From Porphyrobacter sp. IPPAS B-1204 (lineage in GTDB: Bacteria > Pseudomonadota > Alphaproteobacteria > Sphingomonadales > Sphingomonadaceae): 64,000 bases of DNA. The position numbers and the translations under genes are program-made. Positions within the stretch are counted from its first letter, which is position 1, and each line of letters starts with the position of its first letter. This document shows, one piece after another, positions 20,590 to 29,821 of the stretch. The stretch covers positions 682,001-746,000 of the forward strand of contig RHGM01000001.1 in the NCBI GenBank assembly GCA_003724185.1, written 5' to 3'. A model generated the notes under the pieces. That model saw only the letters and a program-made list of their open reading frames with translations. It was not told the DNA's origin and made no database searches.

Positions 20590-20733
20590 GATGTAAGCTC
20601 CTGTGAACGTCTTATTGGGGGAGGGGGATGTTGGCCGCGCCCCGTAGATGGTGCGCTGCAAAATGGCAAGCGTCCGGCACACCGGCAGCTGACAGCAGCC
20701 GCCGGACGACGTTTCCGGGATGCAATCGAACCC

Positions 20734-21246
20734 TTAGCCTGCCTTTTTGGTGCCGATGATGATCTGGCCGGTGGTCTTGCTGTCATCGCCGGTGGTGGCC
20801 GTGACCGACAGCGAGGAATCATCCGCCTTGCGTTCACCGCCGATCATGACCGTGCCGTTGGTGGTCATTTCCAGCTGGATGTCGAACCCGGCCGCCTTGG
20901 CCGCATCGCGGTAATGGGCCACGACCTTGTCGGCAGGCGCGTCAGCTTCGAAGGTCACCATCGTCCCCTGCCCGTCCGGCTGGTTGACCACGGTGTTGGT
21001 GACAACCTTGGACCCGGGAAACAGCGTGAACCCGTCCGGCAGGCTGACCGGCACATCCGCGCCGGAACGCAAGGTGGCTTCGCCATCCTCGCCCTTGATC
21101 GTCATGCTGGTTTCGCCGGAATCCTTGTCGATGGTGTATTCGGCGTTTTCGCCACTTTCAGTGGTGAACTCGCCCGAGGTTTCGGAACCGCAGGCCGCGA
21201 GCATCAGTGCCGCGCCGCTTGCCACCATCATTGCCGTCCGCTTCAT
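20734..21246 (-). CDS. hypothetical lipoprotein
   Basis: A 170-residue lipoprotein with the lipobox ALMLAAC near residue 19, an acidic segment of alternating short strands (GEFTTESGENAEYTIDKDSG), and a C-terminal alpha/beta region (VVAHYRDAAKAAGFDIQ). The ATG at 21246 is chosen because the signal peptide begins there. No family recognised. The spacing of strands suggests a small beta domain such as those in envelope stress or assembly lipoproteins, but that is a guess. Confidence 0.78.
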   Translation of the reverse strand: MKRTAMMVASGAALMLAACGSETSGEFTTESGENAEYTIDKDSGETSMTIKGEDGEATLRSGADVPVSLPDGFTLFPGSKVVTNTVVNQPDGQGTMVTFEADAPADKVVAHYRDAAKAAGFDIQLEMTTNGTVMIGGERKADDSSLSVTATTGDDSKTTGQIIIGTKKAG

Positions 21247-21332
21247 CGCCCTTGTCCCCCCTTCATCGCACACCCCGGCAACATCACCTATCGTCGGGCA
21301 CGGCGCAAGCCCCTCAGCCCTTCTTGACCCCC

Positions 21333-21767
21333 CTACCCTTTCTTGACCCAGCGCCCGTCTTCCTGCGCGAAATAGGCGCGGGTGACATCATCGCGCCCGT
21401 CATGCGCACGCCAGGCTGCGCGGGCGGCAGGGGCGGCATCGGGCGGGAACAGCAGGAACACGCGGGCAAAGCCGGTGCTTTCGCGGAACAGACCATCGGC
21501 AAGGATGAGGTGGCTTGCACCGTTGGCCGGAGTGCAATCATTGGCGAGCAGGATCGGCTGGCGATCTGCCTCGGGCGCATCAGCCGCGCCATTGGCAAGG
21601 AAGCTGTCCGGCCCCGCCTGCCACAGCGCGCGGGAGATGGCGGCGCGCTGGTCGGCGTCGGCGCTGACCACCAGCACCCGCTCGCCCCCGCCCAGGGCGC
21701 GCTTGGCGATCAGGGCGACGACCTTTTCGATCGGATCATCCGTGACCTGCCAGAAATCGAGCTTCAT
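21333..21767 (-). CDS. holC: DNA polymerase III subunit chi
   Basis: HolC links the clamp loader to single-strand binding protein. The 144-residue length is normal. The N-terminal [20 protein letters not shown], the [18 protein letters not shown] stretch, [13 protein letters not shown] and [13 protein letters not shown] are typical of the family. Its ATG overlaps the stop of the tiny DUF2256 gene (ATGA), and it lies close to pepA on the same strand, an arrangement seen in many alphaproteobacteria. Confidence 0.93.
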   Translation of the reverse strand: MKLDFWQVTDDPIEKVVALIAKRALGGGERVLVVSADADQRAAISRALWQAGPDSFLANGAADAPEADRQPILLANDCTPANGASHLILADGLFRESTGFARVFLLFPPDAAPAARAAWRAHDGRDDVTRAYFAQEDGRWVKKG

Positions 21768-21916
21768 GAGGATACCCCCTTCCCTCGGCGGCAGCGGTCG
21801 GAACAATACTTCACATTGTCCCAATCCCGCTCCCACTTCTTGCGCCACGTGAAGGGCAGTCCGCAAGCGAGGCAGGTTTTGGAAGGAAGGTCGCTTTTTT
21901 TCCGCATTTTTGGCAT
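21764..21916 (-). CDS. DUF2256 zinc-ribbon-like microprotein, 50 residues
   Basis: A short gene read directly from the minus strand: [15 protein letters not shown], then [18 protein letters not shown] and [12 protein letters not shown]. Four cysteines in two CxxC/CxxxC pairs (TCLAC and YCSDRC) with the RKKWERDW core identify DUF2256, a family of unknown function, probably a small zinc-binding protein. The stop TGA overlaps the holC ATG (ATGA), so the two are coupled. A second Met at residue 4 is an alternative start. The length is at the lower edge of what automated gene finders report. Confidence 0.88.
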   Translation of the reverse strand: MPKMRKKSDLPSKTCLACGLPFTWRKKWERDWDNVKYCSDRCRRGKGVSS

Positions 21917-21957
21917 TTCCGGCCTACCGCTTTGCTACTTGAGGCCGGAAATGCGGA

Positions 21958-23418
21958 TCAACCTTCGGCCACATCCCGCACGAACTGGTCGAGCAGGCGC
22001 ACGCCGTATCCGGTGGCGCCTTTCTCCCACGTGTGGCCGGGCTTGTTCGACCAGACCATGCCCGCGATGTCGAGGTGCGCCCAGGGGGTGCCGTCCTTGA
22101 CGAAGCGCTTGATGAACTGGGCGGCGGTGATTGACCCTGCTTCGCGCGGGCCGATGTTCTTCATGTCGGCTACGGGCGAATCGATCAGCTTGTCGTAATT
22201 CGTGCCCAGCGGCATCCGCCACAGCTTGTCCCCGCTGGTCTGGCCTGCCGCCGTCAACTGGGCTGCCAGCGTATCGTCATTGGCGAACATGCCGCCATAT
22301 TCGTTGCCGAGGCTGATGATCATCGCGCCGGTCAGCGTGGCAAGATCGACGATCCGCGCGGCGTCATACTGCTCCTGCGCCCAGTGAATTGCATCGCACA
22401 GCACCAGCCGGCCTTCGGCATCGGTGTTGAGCACTTCGACCGTCTGCCCGCTCATGGTGGTGACGATATCGCCGGGACGCTGGGCCTTGCCGTCGGGCAT
22501 GTTCTCGACAAGTCCCATGACGCCGATGACATTCGCCTTGGCCTTGCGGGTGACGAGCGCCAGCATCGCGCCAGCGACCGCGCCTGCGCCGCCCATGTCC
22601 CACTTCATGTCCTCCATGCCGGGGCCGGGCTTGAGCGAGATGCCGCCAGTGTCGAAGGTGACGCCCTTGCCGACGAACACCGTGGGCTTGTCGCCCGCCG
22701 CGCCGCCGTTCCAGCGGATCGCCAGCAGCTTGGATTCGCGCTCCGAACCAAGGCCCACACCGACCAGCGCGCCCATGCCGAGCTCCGCCATTTCCTGTTC
22801 GCCCAGCACTGTGATCTGCGCGCCGGTGCCCGCGAAGGCTTCCTCGCACGCGGTGACGAAGCTGGCAGGGTAGATGATGTTGGCGGGTTCCGTCACCAGA
22901 CCGCGGGTGAATTCCACACCCTTGGCAATCGCTGCCTCACGTTCCCACGCCGCTTCGGTGCCCTCGGGCGCGCCGGTGACATGCACCGTGGTGAGCGAGG
23001 GACGCTTGTCGGCGGCAAGGCGCGTGCGATACTTGTCGTGCCGCCAGCCGCGCAGACGCAGGCCGAGCAGCACCGCCGCCGCATCGTCCGCACCAAGGCC
23101 CGCATGCGCCAGATCGAGCACCACGGCCGTCTCGCCCGAGACGAGATATTTTGCCGTCAGCGCTGCGCCCGCGCGTTCAAGGTTGGCGCGGCGGTCAGCG
23201 GCATCCGCCTCGCCCGCGCCGACCAGCGCGATGCGCTTCACCCCGCCGCCGACAGTGGCGAAACCTTCAAACAGCTGCCCTGCGCGCCCTGTGAACGCCG
23301 ATACCGCCGCGCCTTCGACCAGTGCTGCATCAAGCCCCGTGATCGCAGCCCCCTGATTGACCAGCCGCGCATGGAGACGGACATCTGACGAAGGGGCGGC
23401 GGTGAAATGGATCTGCAT
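21958..23418 (-). CDS. pepA: leucyl aminopeptidase (M17)
   Basis: A 486-residue cytosolic M17 aminopeptidase that removes N-terminal residues from peptides with two metal ions. The N-terminal macro-like domain runs to about residue 170. The catalytic domain has VGKGVTFDTGGISLKPGPGM, the signature NTDAEGRLVL (metal ligands Asp and Glu), and MGGAGAVAGAML. It ends with the hexamer-contact region. The ATG at 23418 gives the normal N-terminus (MQIHF). It is divergent from lptD with 121 bp between the starts. Confidence 0.96.
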   Translation of the reverse strand: MQIHFTAAPSSDVRLHARLVNQGAAITGLDAALVEGAAVSAFTGRAGQLFEGFATVGGGVKRIALVGAGEADAADRRANLERAGAALTAKYLVSGETAVVLDLAHAGLGADDAAAVLLGLRLRGWRHDKYRTRLAADKRPSLTTVHVTGAPEGTEAAWEREAAIAKGVEFTRGLVTEPANIIYPASFVTACEEAFAGTGAQITVLGEQEMAELGMGALVGVGLGSERESKLLAIRWNGGAAGDKPTVFVGKGVTFDTGGISLKPGPGMEDMKWDMGGAGAVAGAMLALVTRKAKANVIGVMGLVENMPDGKAQRPGDIVTTMSGQTVEVLNTDAEGRLVLCDAIHWAQEQYDAARIVDLATLTGAMIISLGNEYGGMFANDDTLAAQLTAAGQTSGDKLWRMPLGTNYDKLIDSPVADMKNIGPREAGSITAAQFIKRFVKDGTPWAHLDIAGMVWSNKPGHTWEKGATGYGVRLLDQFVRDVAEG

Positions 23419-23539
23419 GGGTACTCCGAGGAAGCATGAGGCCGGGGCGGCTGCCATGTGACAGGCACGTGCGACGAGCCGCGCGCCGGGGGCGCAATGC
23501 CGATTGCGATTAGGGCCGAGCGGTGCAATAGGCAAGGCC

Positions 23540-25816
23540 ATGTCGGGAGGCTCGTCAGACGGATCGCGGGAAGCCGCGTGCCATGCCCTGCGCGTGCCCA
23601 CGCGAAGCGCTGCGTCATGTCTGGCCGTCGCGCTGGCGTTTCTGGGTGCCGCAGCACACCCGCTCGCCGCGCAAGAGCAGCCCCTTGCTGAAGCCGCACC
23701 TGCCCCCGCACCGAGACAGATCGACTTCGAGGCGACCGAACTCGGCTACAACAGCGAAACCGACACCGTCACCGCGCGCGGCAACGTCATCCTGCGGTCC
23801 GAAGACCGGTCGGTGCGCGCTGACGAGGTGGTGTGGGATCGCAACTCGGGCCGCATCATCGCCAGCGGCAATATCCGGCTGGTGGACGAGGCGGGCAACC
23901 AGCTGTTCACCGATCAGATCGAACTGACACAAGAATTCGAAACCGGCGCGATGAGCGAGCTGCTGATCGCGCTGCGCGCAGGCGGGCGGCTTGCCGCACG
24001 TTCGGCGGAGCGCAGCGCGGATGGCAATGCGATTCTCACAGACGCTGCCTATTCCGCCTGTCCGGTGGTGGATGCCGAAGGCTGCGCAGCCGATCCCAGC
24101 TGGCGCGTCACCGCCCGCCGCGTGATCTATGACCAGAAGGAGGCCCGCGTCCGTTTCGAGGGCGCGATGCTCGAACTGTTCGGTGCGCGCATCCTGCCCC
24201 TGCCCGGCCTTGCGATCCGCACCGATGGCAAGGCGGAAAGCGGGTTCCTCGTCCCCGATGTGCGGGTAACGCAGGTCAACGGGCTGGAACTTTCGGGGGA
24301 GTATTACTGGCGCCTCGCCGATAACCGCGATCTGACGCTGGGGACCTATGTCTTCTCCAACGTCGCCCCGATGGCGAGCGCCAAGTGGCGGCACCTCACC
24401 GACATGGGCGCCTATCAGGTCACCGCCTACGGCACCTTCAGTGACCGGTTGACCGATTTCACCGGCGCGGAAAGTTTCCAGAGCGATCCGCGCGGCTACC
24501 TTGATGCCAATGGCCGGTTCCAGTTCTCGCCCGACTGGAGCTTCACCAGCTCGATCCGGCTGGCGAGCGACCGCACCTTCCTGCGCCGCTATGATCTCAG
24601 CCGCGATGACCGGCTGCGTTCGACCGTCAACCTCGAACGGATCACGGATCTTTCCTATCTGTCGATCGCCGGCTGGGCGACCCAAACGCTGCGCCTGAAC
24701 GCCGATCAGGGACAGGTGCCGCTCGCCCTGCCCGCGATCGATTATCGCCAGCGGCTGGCAAACCCGGTGCTGGGCGGCACGGTCGAATTTCAGGCCAACA
24801 GCCTCGCCCTGCTGCGCAATGACGGACAGGACACCCAGCGCGCCTTTGCCGGGGCCCAGTGGGATCTGAAGCGCCTGACGGGCATGGGCCAGCTGGTCAC
24901 CCTCACCGCGCTGGCGCGCGGCGATGTCTACAACACCAGCAATAGTCTGGCGACCACCACCGCCAGCTATCGCGGCACCGAAGGCTGGACCACACGCGGC
25001 ATCGCCACCGCCGCCATCGACATCGAATGGCCCTTTGTCGGAGAGGCTTTCGGCGGCACCCAAGTGTTCAAGCCGCGCCTGCAGGTCGTCGCCAGCCCCA
25101 AGATCAGAAACCTTGCCGTCCCCAACGAAGACGCGCGCGCCATCGATCTTGAGGATTCCAACCTGTTCGCGCTCAACCGCTTCCCCGGTTATGACCGGGT
25201 CGAAGACGGCAGCCGCTTCACCTGGGGCGTCGATTGGGAATTGCAGCGTCCGGGATGGCGGGTCCGTTCCACCATCGGCCAATCCTTCCGGCTCGAAGCC
25301 CCGCGCGACGATATCTTCCCCGAAGGCACCGGCCTGTCCGAACGCGTATCGGATTTCGTCGGACGGACCGAAGTGCGGTTCCGCAACCTTGTCAGTTTCA
25401 CCCACCGGTTCCGGCTCGACAAGGACAACTTCGCCGTCCGCCGCAACGAAATTGACGCCACCATCGGATCGCGCCGTACCTATCTTGAGGTCGGCTACCT
25501 GCGGCTCGACCGCGACATCGCCACTGTCGAGGATCTGCGCGACCGCGAGGAACTGCGCGCCGCCGCACGCGTGGCGATAGGGCGCAAATGGTCGGTGTTC
25601 GGGTCAGGGGTGGTGAACCTTACCGACGCCGATGAAGACCCGGTGTTCCTGCCCGACGGATTCGAACCGATCCGCACCCGGCTGGGGATTGCCTATGCCG
25701 ATGACTGCATCGAATTCGGCGCAACCTGGCGGCGCGATTTCATCGACGCCGGCGATGCGCGGCGCGGCAACGCGTTTCAGCTGTTCTTTGCCCTGCGAAA
25801 CCTGGGCTTCCGCTGA
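23540..25816 (+). CDS. lptD: LPS-assembly protein LptD
   Basis: LptD is the outer-membrane barrel that inserts lipopolysaccharide in the outer leaflet with LptE. The 758-residue protein has a signal peptide ending near HPLAA-QE. Then comes the OstA/LptA jellyroll domain (DFEATELGYNSETDTVTARG, VILRSEDRSVRADEVVWDR) and the C-terminal ~550-residue beta-barrel closing in FALRNLGFR. The ATG at 23540 is preferred over the TTG at 23504. It heads the lptD-surA-pdxA-rsmA block; SurA is the chaperone that delivers LptD, which explains the linkage. Confidence 0.95.
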   Translation: MSGGSSDGSREAACHALRVPTRSAASCLAVALAFLGAAAHPLAAQEQPLAEAAPAPAPRQIDFEATELGYNSETDTVTARGNVILRSEDRSVRADEVVWDRNSGRIIASGNIRLVDEAGNQLFTDQIELTQEFETGAMSELLIALRAGGRLAARSAERSADGNAILTDAAYSACPVVDAEGCAADPSWRVTARRVIYDQKEARVRFEGAMLELFGARILPLPGLAIRTDGKAESGFLVPDVRVTQVNGLELSGEYYWRLADNRDLTLGTYVFSNVAPMASAKWRHLTDMGAYQVTAYGTFSDRLTDFTGAESFQSDPRGYLDANGRFQFSPDWSFTSSIRLASDRTFLRRYDLSRDDRLRSTVNLERITDLSYLSIAGWATQTLRLNADQGQVPLALPAIDYRQRLANPVLGGTVEFQANSLALLRNDGQDTQRAFAGAQWDLKRLTGMGQLVTLTALARGDVYNTSNSLATTTASYRGTEGWTTRGIATAAIDIEWPFVGEAFGGTQVFKPRLQVVASPKIRNLAVPNEDARAIDLEDSNLFALNRFPGYDRVEDGSRFTWGVDWELQRPGWRVRSTIGQSFRLEAPRDDIFPEGTGLSERVSDFVGRTEVRFRNLVSFTHRFRLDKDNFAVRRNEIDATIGSRRTYLEVGYLRLDRDIATVEDLRDREELRAAARVAIGRKWSVFGSGVVNLTDADEDPVFLPDGFEPIRTRLGIAYADDCIEFGATWRRDFIDAGDARRGNAFQLFFALRNLGFR

Positions 25817-26019
25817 TCATCGGTGTGCAATCGGGGGTTCTGTTAGTCTGCGAGAATTGGCAGGCTGGGCAAATGGCGTTAAAGGGACGCCGCACACAGG
25901 CTGACCCCGGCCCGGACCAGGCACGGGGACTCAGCTACCGTTCAGCCAGTGCACGACATTGGCGGAACATTGCGTGAGGGGTCGCGCGACATTTTTGGCC
26001 ACAAGGCGGGAATTAACGA

Positions 26020-27393
26020 GTGAATGTAAAGCTGTTTTCCAAGGCTCTGTTTGCCAAGACCGGCACCGCGCTCGCGGCTGCCGGTATCGCTGGTCTGGCG
26101 TTGATGCCGGTTGCCGCGCCCGCCCAGACCGTGGCGGTTCCGACGGCGGACAACCCCTTCGGCCTGCCCGCAGACATCACCCTGTTCGGCAAGGCCGATC
26201 CGGATCGCCGCAGCGCGACGGCGATCGTCAACGGCTTTGTCATCACCGGCACCGATATCGACCAGCGCACGGCGCTGGTAACGGCTGCTTCCGAGGCGGA
26301 AATCTCCGAGGAGGAAATGCTCCGCCTGCGGGTGCAGGTGCTGCGCAACCTGATTGACGAAACGCTCAAGATCCAGGCCGCTGTCGCTGCCGAGATGGCC
26401 GTAACCCGCGAAGAGGTCGACCAGACCTATCAGCAGCTTGCCGCCCAGAATTTTGGCGGTGACCCCTCCAAGATGGATGCCTACCTCACCTCGATCGGGT
26501 CTTCGGCGGCTTCCCTGAAGCGCCAGATCGAAGGCGAAGCGGCGTGGGAAAATCTCCTGCGGCGCAACATCATGCCTTACGTCAACGTGTCGGCCGAAGA
26601 GGTCAATGACGTGCTCAAGCGCATGAACGAGGCACGCGGGACGGACGAATACCGCCTTGGCGAAATCTTCCTGTCGGCCACCAGCGAAAACCGCGCAACG
26701 GTGCTCGCCAACGCGCAGGCCATCGTCCAGCAATTGCAGCAGGGCGGCAGCTTCCAGGGCTATGCCCGCCAGTTCTCAGAAGCGACCACCGCCGTTGTCG
26801 GCGGCGATCTGGGCTGGGTGCGGATCGGCCAGCTTCCGCCGCAGCTTGCCGCTGCCGTGCGGAGCATGAACACCGGCCAGTTGCAGGGGCCGATCGAAAT
26901 CCCGGGCGGTTTTTCGATCCTCTACCTCATCAACAAGCGTCAGGTGCTGATGGCCGATCCCAATGAGGCGGTGCTCAACCTCAAGCAGATTTCGGTGAAC
27001 TTCCCTGCCGGGGTGTCTCAGGCCCAGGCCGAGGCCAAGGTCGACGAATTCGCCGCATTTCTGGAATCGCTGCGCGGCTGCGCCGATGCCGATGCGGGCG
27101 CGGCCCGGATCGGGGCCGAGGTCGTGACCAATGATCAGGTCAAGGCCGAAGTCCTGCCGCCGCAGCTGCGCGACATCATCCTCGGCTTGCAGATCGGGCA
27201 GATCACGCCGCCCTTCGGCAGTGTGCAGGAAGGCGTGCGGGTGTTCATGCTGTGCGGGCGCGACGATCCCAAGGACGCAGGCGCTCCGACCTTCCAGGCG
27301 GTGATGAGCCAGATCGAGGAAGAGCGCGTGAACAAGCGCGCCCAGCGCTTCCTGCGCGACCTGCGCACTGACGCCTACATCGAATACAACTGA
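26020..27393 (+). CDS. surA: peptidylprolyl isomerase / outer-membrane chaperone SurA
   Basis: A 457-residue periplasmic chaperone with a signal peptide ending near APA-QTV (residue ~36) and an N-terminal SurA domain (AIVNGFVITGTDIDQR, LRVQVLRNLIDETLKIQ). One clear parvulin domain follows (EYRLGEIFLSA to GGDLGWVRIGQLPPQL, with IPGGFSILYLINKR). The region after about residue 330 corresponds to the second parvulin domain but looks degenerate (LPPQLRDIILGLQIGQITPPF). The start is GTG at 26020, the only start that gives the signal peptide. It is separated from lptD by 203 bp and from pdxA by 13 bp. Confidence 0.93.
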   Translation: MNVKLFSKALFAKTGTALAAAGIAGLALMPVAAPAQTVAVPTADNPFGLPADITLFGKADPDRRSATAIVNGFVITGTDIDQRTALVTAASEAEISEEEMLRLRVQVLRNLIDETLKIQAAVAAEMAVTREEVDQTYQQLAAQNFGGDPSKMDAYLTSIGSSAASLKRQIEGEAAWENLLRRNIMPYVNVSAEEVNDVLKRMNEARGTDEYRLGEIFLSATSENRATVLANAQAIVQQLQQGGSFQGYARQFSEATTAVVGGDLGWVRIGQLPPQLAAAVRSMNTGQLQGPIEIPGGFSILYLINKRQVLMADPNEAVLNLKQISVNFPAGVSQAQAEAKVDEFAAFLESLRGCADADAGAARIGAEVVTNDQVKAEVLPPQLRDIILGLQIGQITPPFGSVQEGVRVFMLCGRDDPKDAGAPTFQAVMSQIEEERVNKRAQRFLRDLRTDAYIEYN

Positions 27394-27406
27394 CGGCGCG
27401 AAGGGG

Positions 27407-28417
27407 TTGATCGGGCCGCTCGCGATCACGCTCGGCGATCCGGCCGGGATCGGGCCGGAGGTCATCCTCGGGGCGTGGACGCGCCTCAGGGCCGAACGCC
27501 GGGCGCCGCCCGCCTTCGTGGTGGGCGGGCCGGAACTGCTGCGGCAGGTGGCCGAACGCGGCGGGATCGATTGTCCGATTGTACCGATTGCCGATCCGTC
27601 CGAAGCCGTGTTTGCCTCCGCCGCAGGGCTGCCGGTGCTGGCCGGCCTTGATGGGGCTTTGACCCCCGGTAGGCCCGCCCCGGATGGTGCCAGACTGGCG
27701 CTGGCCTCGCTTAGCTGGGGGGCGAAATTCGCCCTGTCAGGGGTAGCGTCGGGGCTGGTAACGGCGCCTGTCGCCAAGAGCCAACTGGCTGGAATCGGAT
27801 GGAATTTTCCGGGCCAGACGGAATTTCTCGCCGAGGTTTGCGGGCGGCCATACCGGGACGCGGTGATGATGCTGGCAGGGCCCAGCCTGCGCACCGTTCC
27901 GCTGACAGTCCACGTCGCGCTGGCCGAGGTTCCGGGCCTGATCTCCATCAACCTGATCGTTCACAAGGCGCGCATTGTAGCTGCCGGATTGCAGCGTGAT
28001 TTCGGTGTGTTATCGCCCAGACTTGCGATAGCGGCGCTCAACCCTCACGCGGGCGAAGGCGGCCAGTTCGGTGACGAGGACACCCGCATCATCGCCCCCG
28101 CCATAGCGGCCTTGCAGGGCGAAGGGATCGCCGCCTTCGGCCCCGTCCCCGGCGACGCCTTGTTCACACCCCGGGCGCGCGGCACCTATGACGCGGCCTT
28201 GTGCATGTATCACGATCAGGCGCTTATCCCTCTGAAAGCGCTTGAATTTGATGAAGGCGTCAACGTGACGCTCGGCCTGCCGATCATTCGCACATCGCCC
28301 GATCACGGCACCGCTTTCGATATCGCAGGGCAAGGCGTGGCCGATCTGGGAGCGATGGCCGCTGCGATCATGATGGCGAGTGACATGGCCCGTGCGAGGT
28401 CGGCGAGCGATGCCTGA
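27407..28417 (+). CDS. pdxA: 4-hydroxythreonine-4-phosphate dehydrogenase
   Basis: PdxA oxidises 4-phosphohydroxy-L-threonine in pyridoxal phosphate synthesis. The 336-residue protein has [13 protein letters not shown] at the N-terminus, [15 protein letters not shown], and the metal-binding region [13 protein letters not shown] with [12 protein letters not shown] following. The TTG at 27407 is the only start close to the conserved N-terminus, with purine-rich AAGGGG immediately upstream; translation is likely coupled to surA, 13 bp away. The last 8 bp overlap rsmA. Confidence 0.95.
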   Translation: MIGPLAITLGDPAGIGPEVILGAWTRLRAERRAPPAFVVGGPELLRQVAERGGIDCPIVPIADPSEAVFASAAGLPVLAGLDGALTPGRPAPDGARLALASLSWGAKFALSGVASGLVTAPVAKSQLAGIGWNFPGQTEFLAEVCGRPYRDAVMMLAGPSLRTVPLTVHVALAEVPGLISINLIVHKARIVAAGLQRDFGVLSPRLAIAALNPHAGEGGQFGDEDTRIIAPAIAALQGEGIAAFGPVPGDALFTPRARGTYDAALCMYHDQALIPLKALEFDEGVNVTLGLPIIRTSPDHGTAFDIAGQGVADLGAMAAAIMMASDMARARSASDA

Positions 28418-29243
28418 ACTCCCTCCTATTCGCGATGTCATTCAACGCCATAACCTTGCCGCGTCCAAGGCGCTGGGGCAGAACTTTCTGCTCGACGAAC
28501 AGCTTTTGGCGCGCATTGCCGCCCTGCCCGGCGACCTGTCGGGCGCGCAGGTGCTCGAAGTCGGCCCCGGCCCCGGCGGCCTCACCCGTGCCCTGCTCAG
28601 GGCCGGAGCGCGGGTTACTGCCATCGAGATGGACCACCGCTGCCTGCCCGCACTGGCTGAACTGGGTGAGAGCTTTCCCGGACAACTCACTGTTATCGAA
28701 GGTGATGCGCTCAAGCTCGATCATAACGCGCTGATGCATGGCGCGCCGTTTCATGTGCTGTCGAACCTGCCCTATAATGTCGGCACCGCGCTGTTCGTGC
28801 GTTGGCTCGGGGGGCAGGAATGGCCGCCCCTGTGGCAATCGCTCACCCTGATGTTCCAGCGTGAAGTCGCCGACCGGATCGTGGCTGCCGCCGGAGACGA
28901 TGCCTATGGCCGCCTCGCCGTGCTGGCCCAATGGCGCGCCGAGGCCCGCCTCGCAATGAAGGTCCACCGCAGCGCCTTCACCCCGCCGCCCAAGGTGATG
29001 AGCGCGATTGTGCACGTGACCCCGCAGGCGATGCCCGAGGGTGTCTCGGCCCGGATGCTCGAACGCCTCACCGAAGCCGCCTTCGGCCAGCGCCGCAAGA
29101 TGCTGCGCCAGAGCCTGAAGGGCGTACCGGGGGCGCTGGAAGCACTGGTGAGCCTCGGCATCGACGAGACGCGGCGGGCGGAAACGGTTAGCGTTGCAGA
29201 ATTCGTCAGCGTGGCGCGGGCGCTGGGCCGTCCTTCGGGCTAG
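28410..29243 (+). CDS. rsmA: 16S rRNA dimethyladenosine transferase
   Basis: RsmA (KsgA) dimethylates two adjacent adenines near the 3' end of 16S rRNA. The 277-residue protein shows [14 protein letters not shown], the SAM motif [16 protein letters not shown], the acidic VTAIEMDH, and the catalytic motif [12 protein letters not shown]. Its C-terminal helical domain has [16 protein letters not shown]. The ATG at 28410 overlaps the pdxA stop by 8 bp. Its last 38 bp overlap the end of a convergent hypothetical gene. Confidence 0.97.
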   Translation: MPELPPIRDVIQRHNLAASKALGQNFLLDEQLLARIAALPGDLSGAQVLEVGPGPGGLTRALLRAGARVTAIEMDHRCLPALAELGESFPGQLTVIEGDALKLDHNALMHGAPFHVLSNLPYNVGTALFVRWLGGQEWPPLWQSLTLMFQREVADRIVAAAGDDAYGRLAVLAQWRAEARLAMKVHRSAFTPPPKVMSAIVHVTPQAMPEGVSARMLERLTEAAFGQRRKMLRQSLKGVPGALEALVSLGIDETRRAETVSVAEFVSVARALGRPSG

Positions 29244-29757
29244 AGATTGCGCGCAGCAATTCCGCCCGTTGGAGCATCAGCTGAAGGATTTCCGACTTTT
29301 CCGCAGCCCATTGCAGGACGTTGGAAAACATAAGAATTTCAATCCCGTCCACGCCCTCCATGCGAATACCGTACTCGCCGTTTGAAAGATCCCATGCGGC
29401 AGGCTCAACCGTCATCTTGTCAAACGGCAGGAACAGATCGCGGCAACCATATCTGAACGGCGGAACGATCGAGAGGCTCAGTCCTTCGTGGTGGACTCCC
29501 ACCACAACCGGCGGATGGCGGTGCGATTTGAGGTCACCCGACAGGTGCCCCCAGCGAAATCCGGGCTGCGAAATGCGCACCATTCCCGCAAGCTTCTTGG
29601 CAAGCGGTTCGCGCGGTTCAAAGGCGGCATACAATTGCTCATATTCGCGCCAGCGCGAATTGCTGGCGTGAATGATGTAGAACGCCAATCCGCCAACAAA
29701 GGCGAGACTGAGGATACTGACCAGCGTCATGTAGAGCTGTTCGAAAACCTCGCCCAT
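29206..29757 (-). CDS. hypothetical membrane-anchored protein
   Basis: A 183-residue protein with one N-terminal transmembrane helix ([20 protein letters not shown], residues ~11-31) and a soluble domain of beta strands ([31 protein letters not shown]) ending in an amphipathic helix. The family is not recognised. The soluble part resembles domains that read membrane-proximal signals, but I assign no function. Base composition is slightly less GC-rich than the neighbours. It overlaps the end of rsmA tail-to-tail by 38 bp. Confidence 0.72.
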   Translation of the reverse strand: MGEVFEQLYMTLVSILSLAFVGGLAFYIIHASNSRWREYEQLYAAFEPREPLAKKLAGMVRISQPGFRWGHLSGDLKSHRHPPVVVGVHHEGLSLSIVPPFRYGCRDLFLPFDKMTVEPAAWDLSNGEYGIRMEGVDGIEILMFSNVLQWAAEKSEILQLMLQRAELLRAISSPKDGPAPAPR

Positions 29758-29821
29758 AATCCACTACTCCGCCATCCTCATGCCGAAGGCGAAAGCTAAG
29801 CGGAAACCATGGACAAAGCGT

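Noticed and set aside
22384-23388. 334-residue plus-strand frame opposite pepA
   Set aside because: Shadow of a confidently identified aminopeptidase; no conserved residues and no start signals.
27407-27409. doubt about the TTG start of pdxA
   Set aside because: No alternative ATG or GTG lies close to the conserved N-terminus, so the TTG was accepted although its ribosome site is nearly touching the start.
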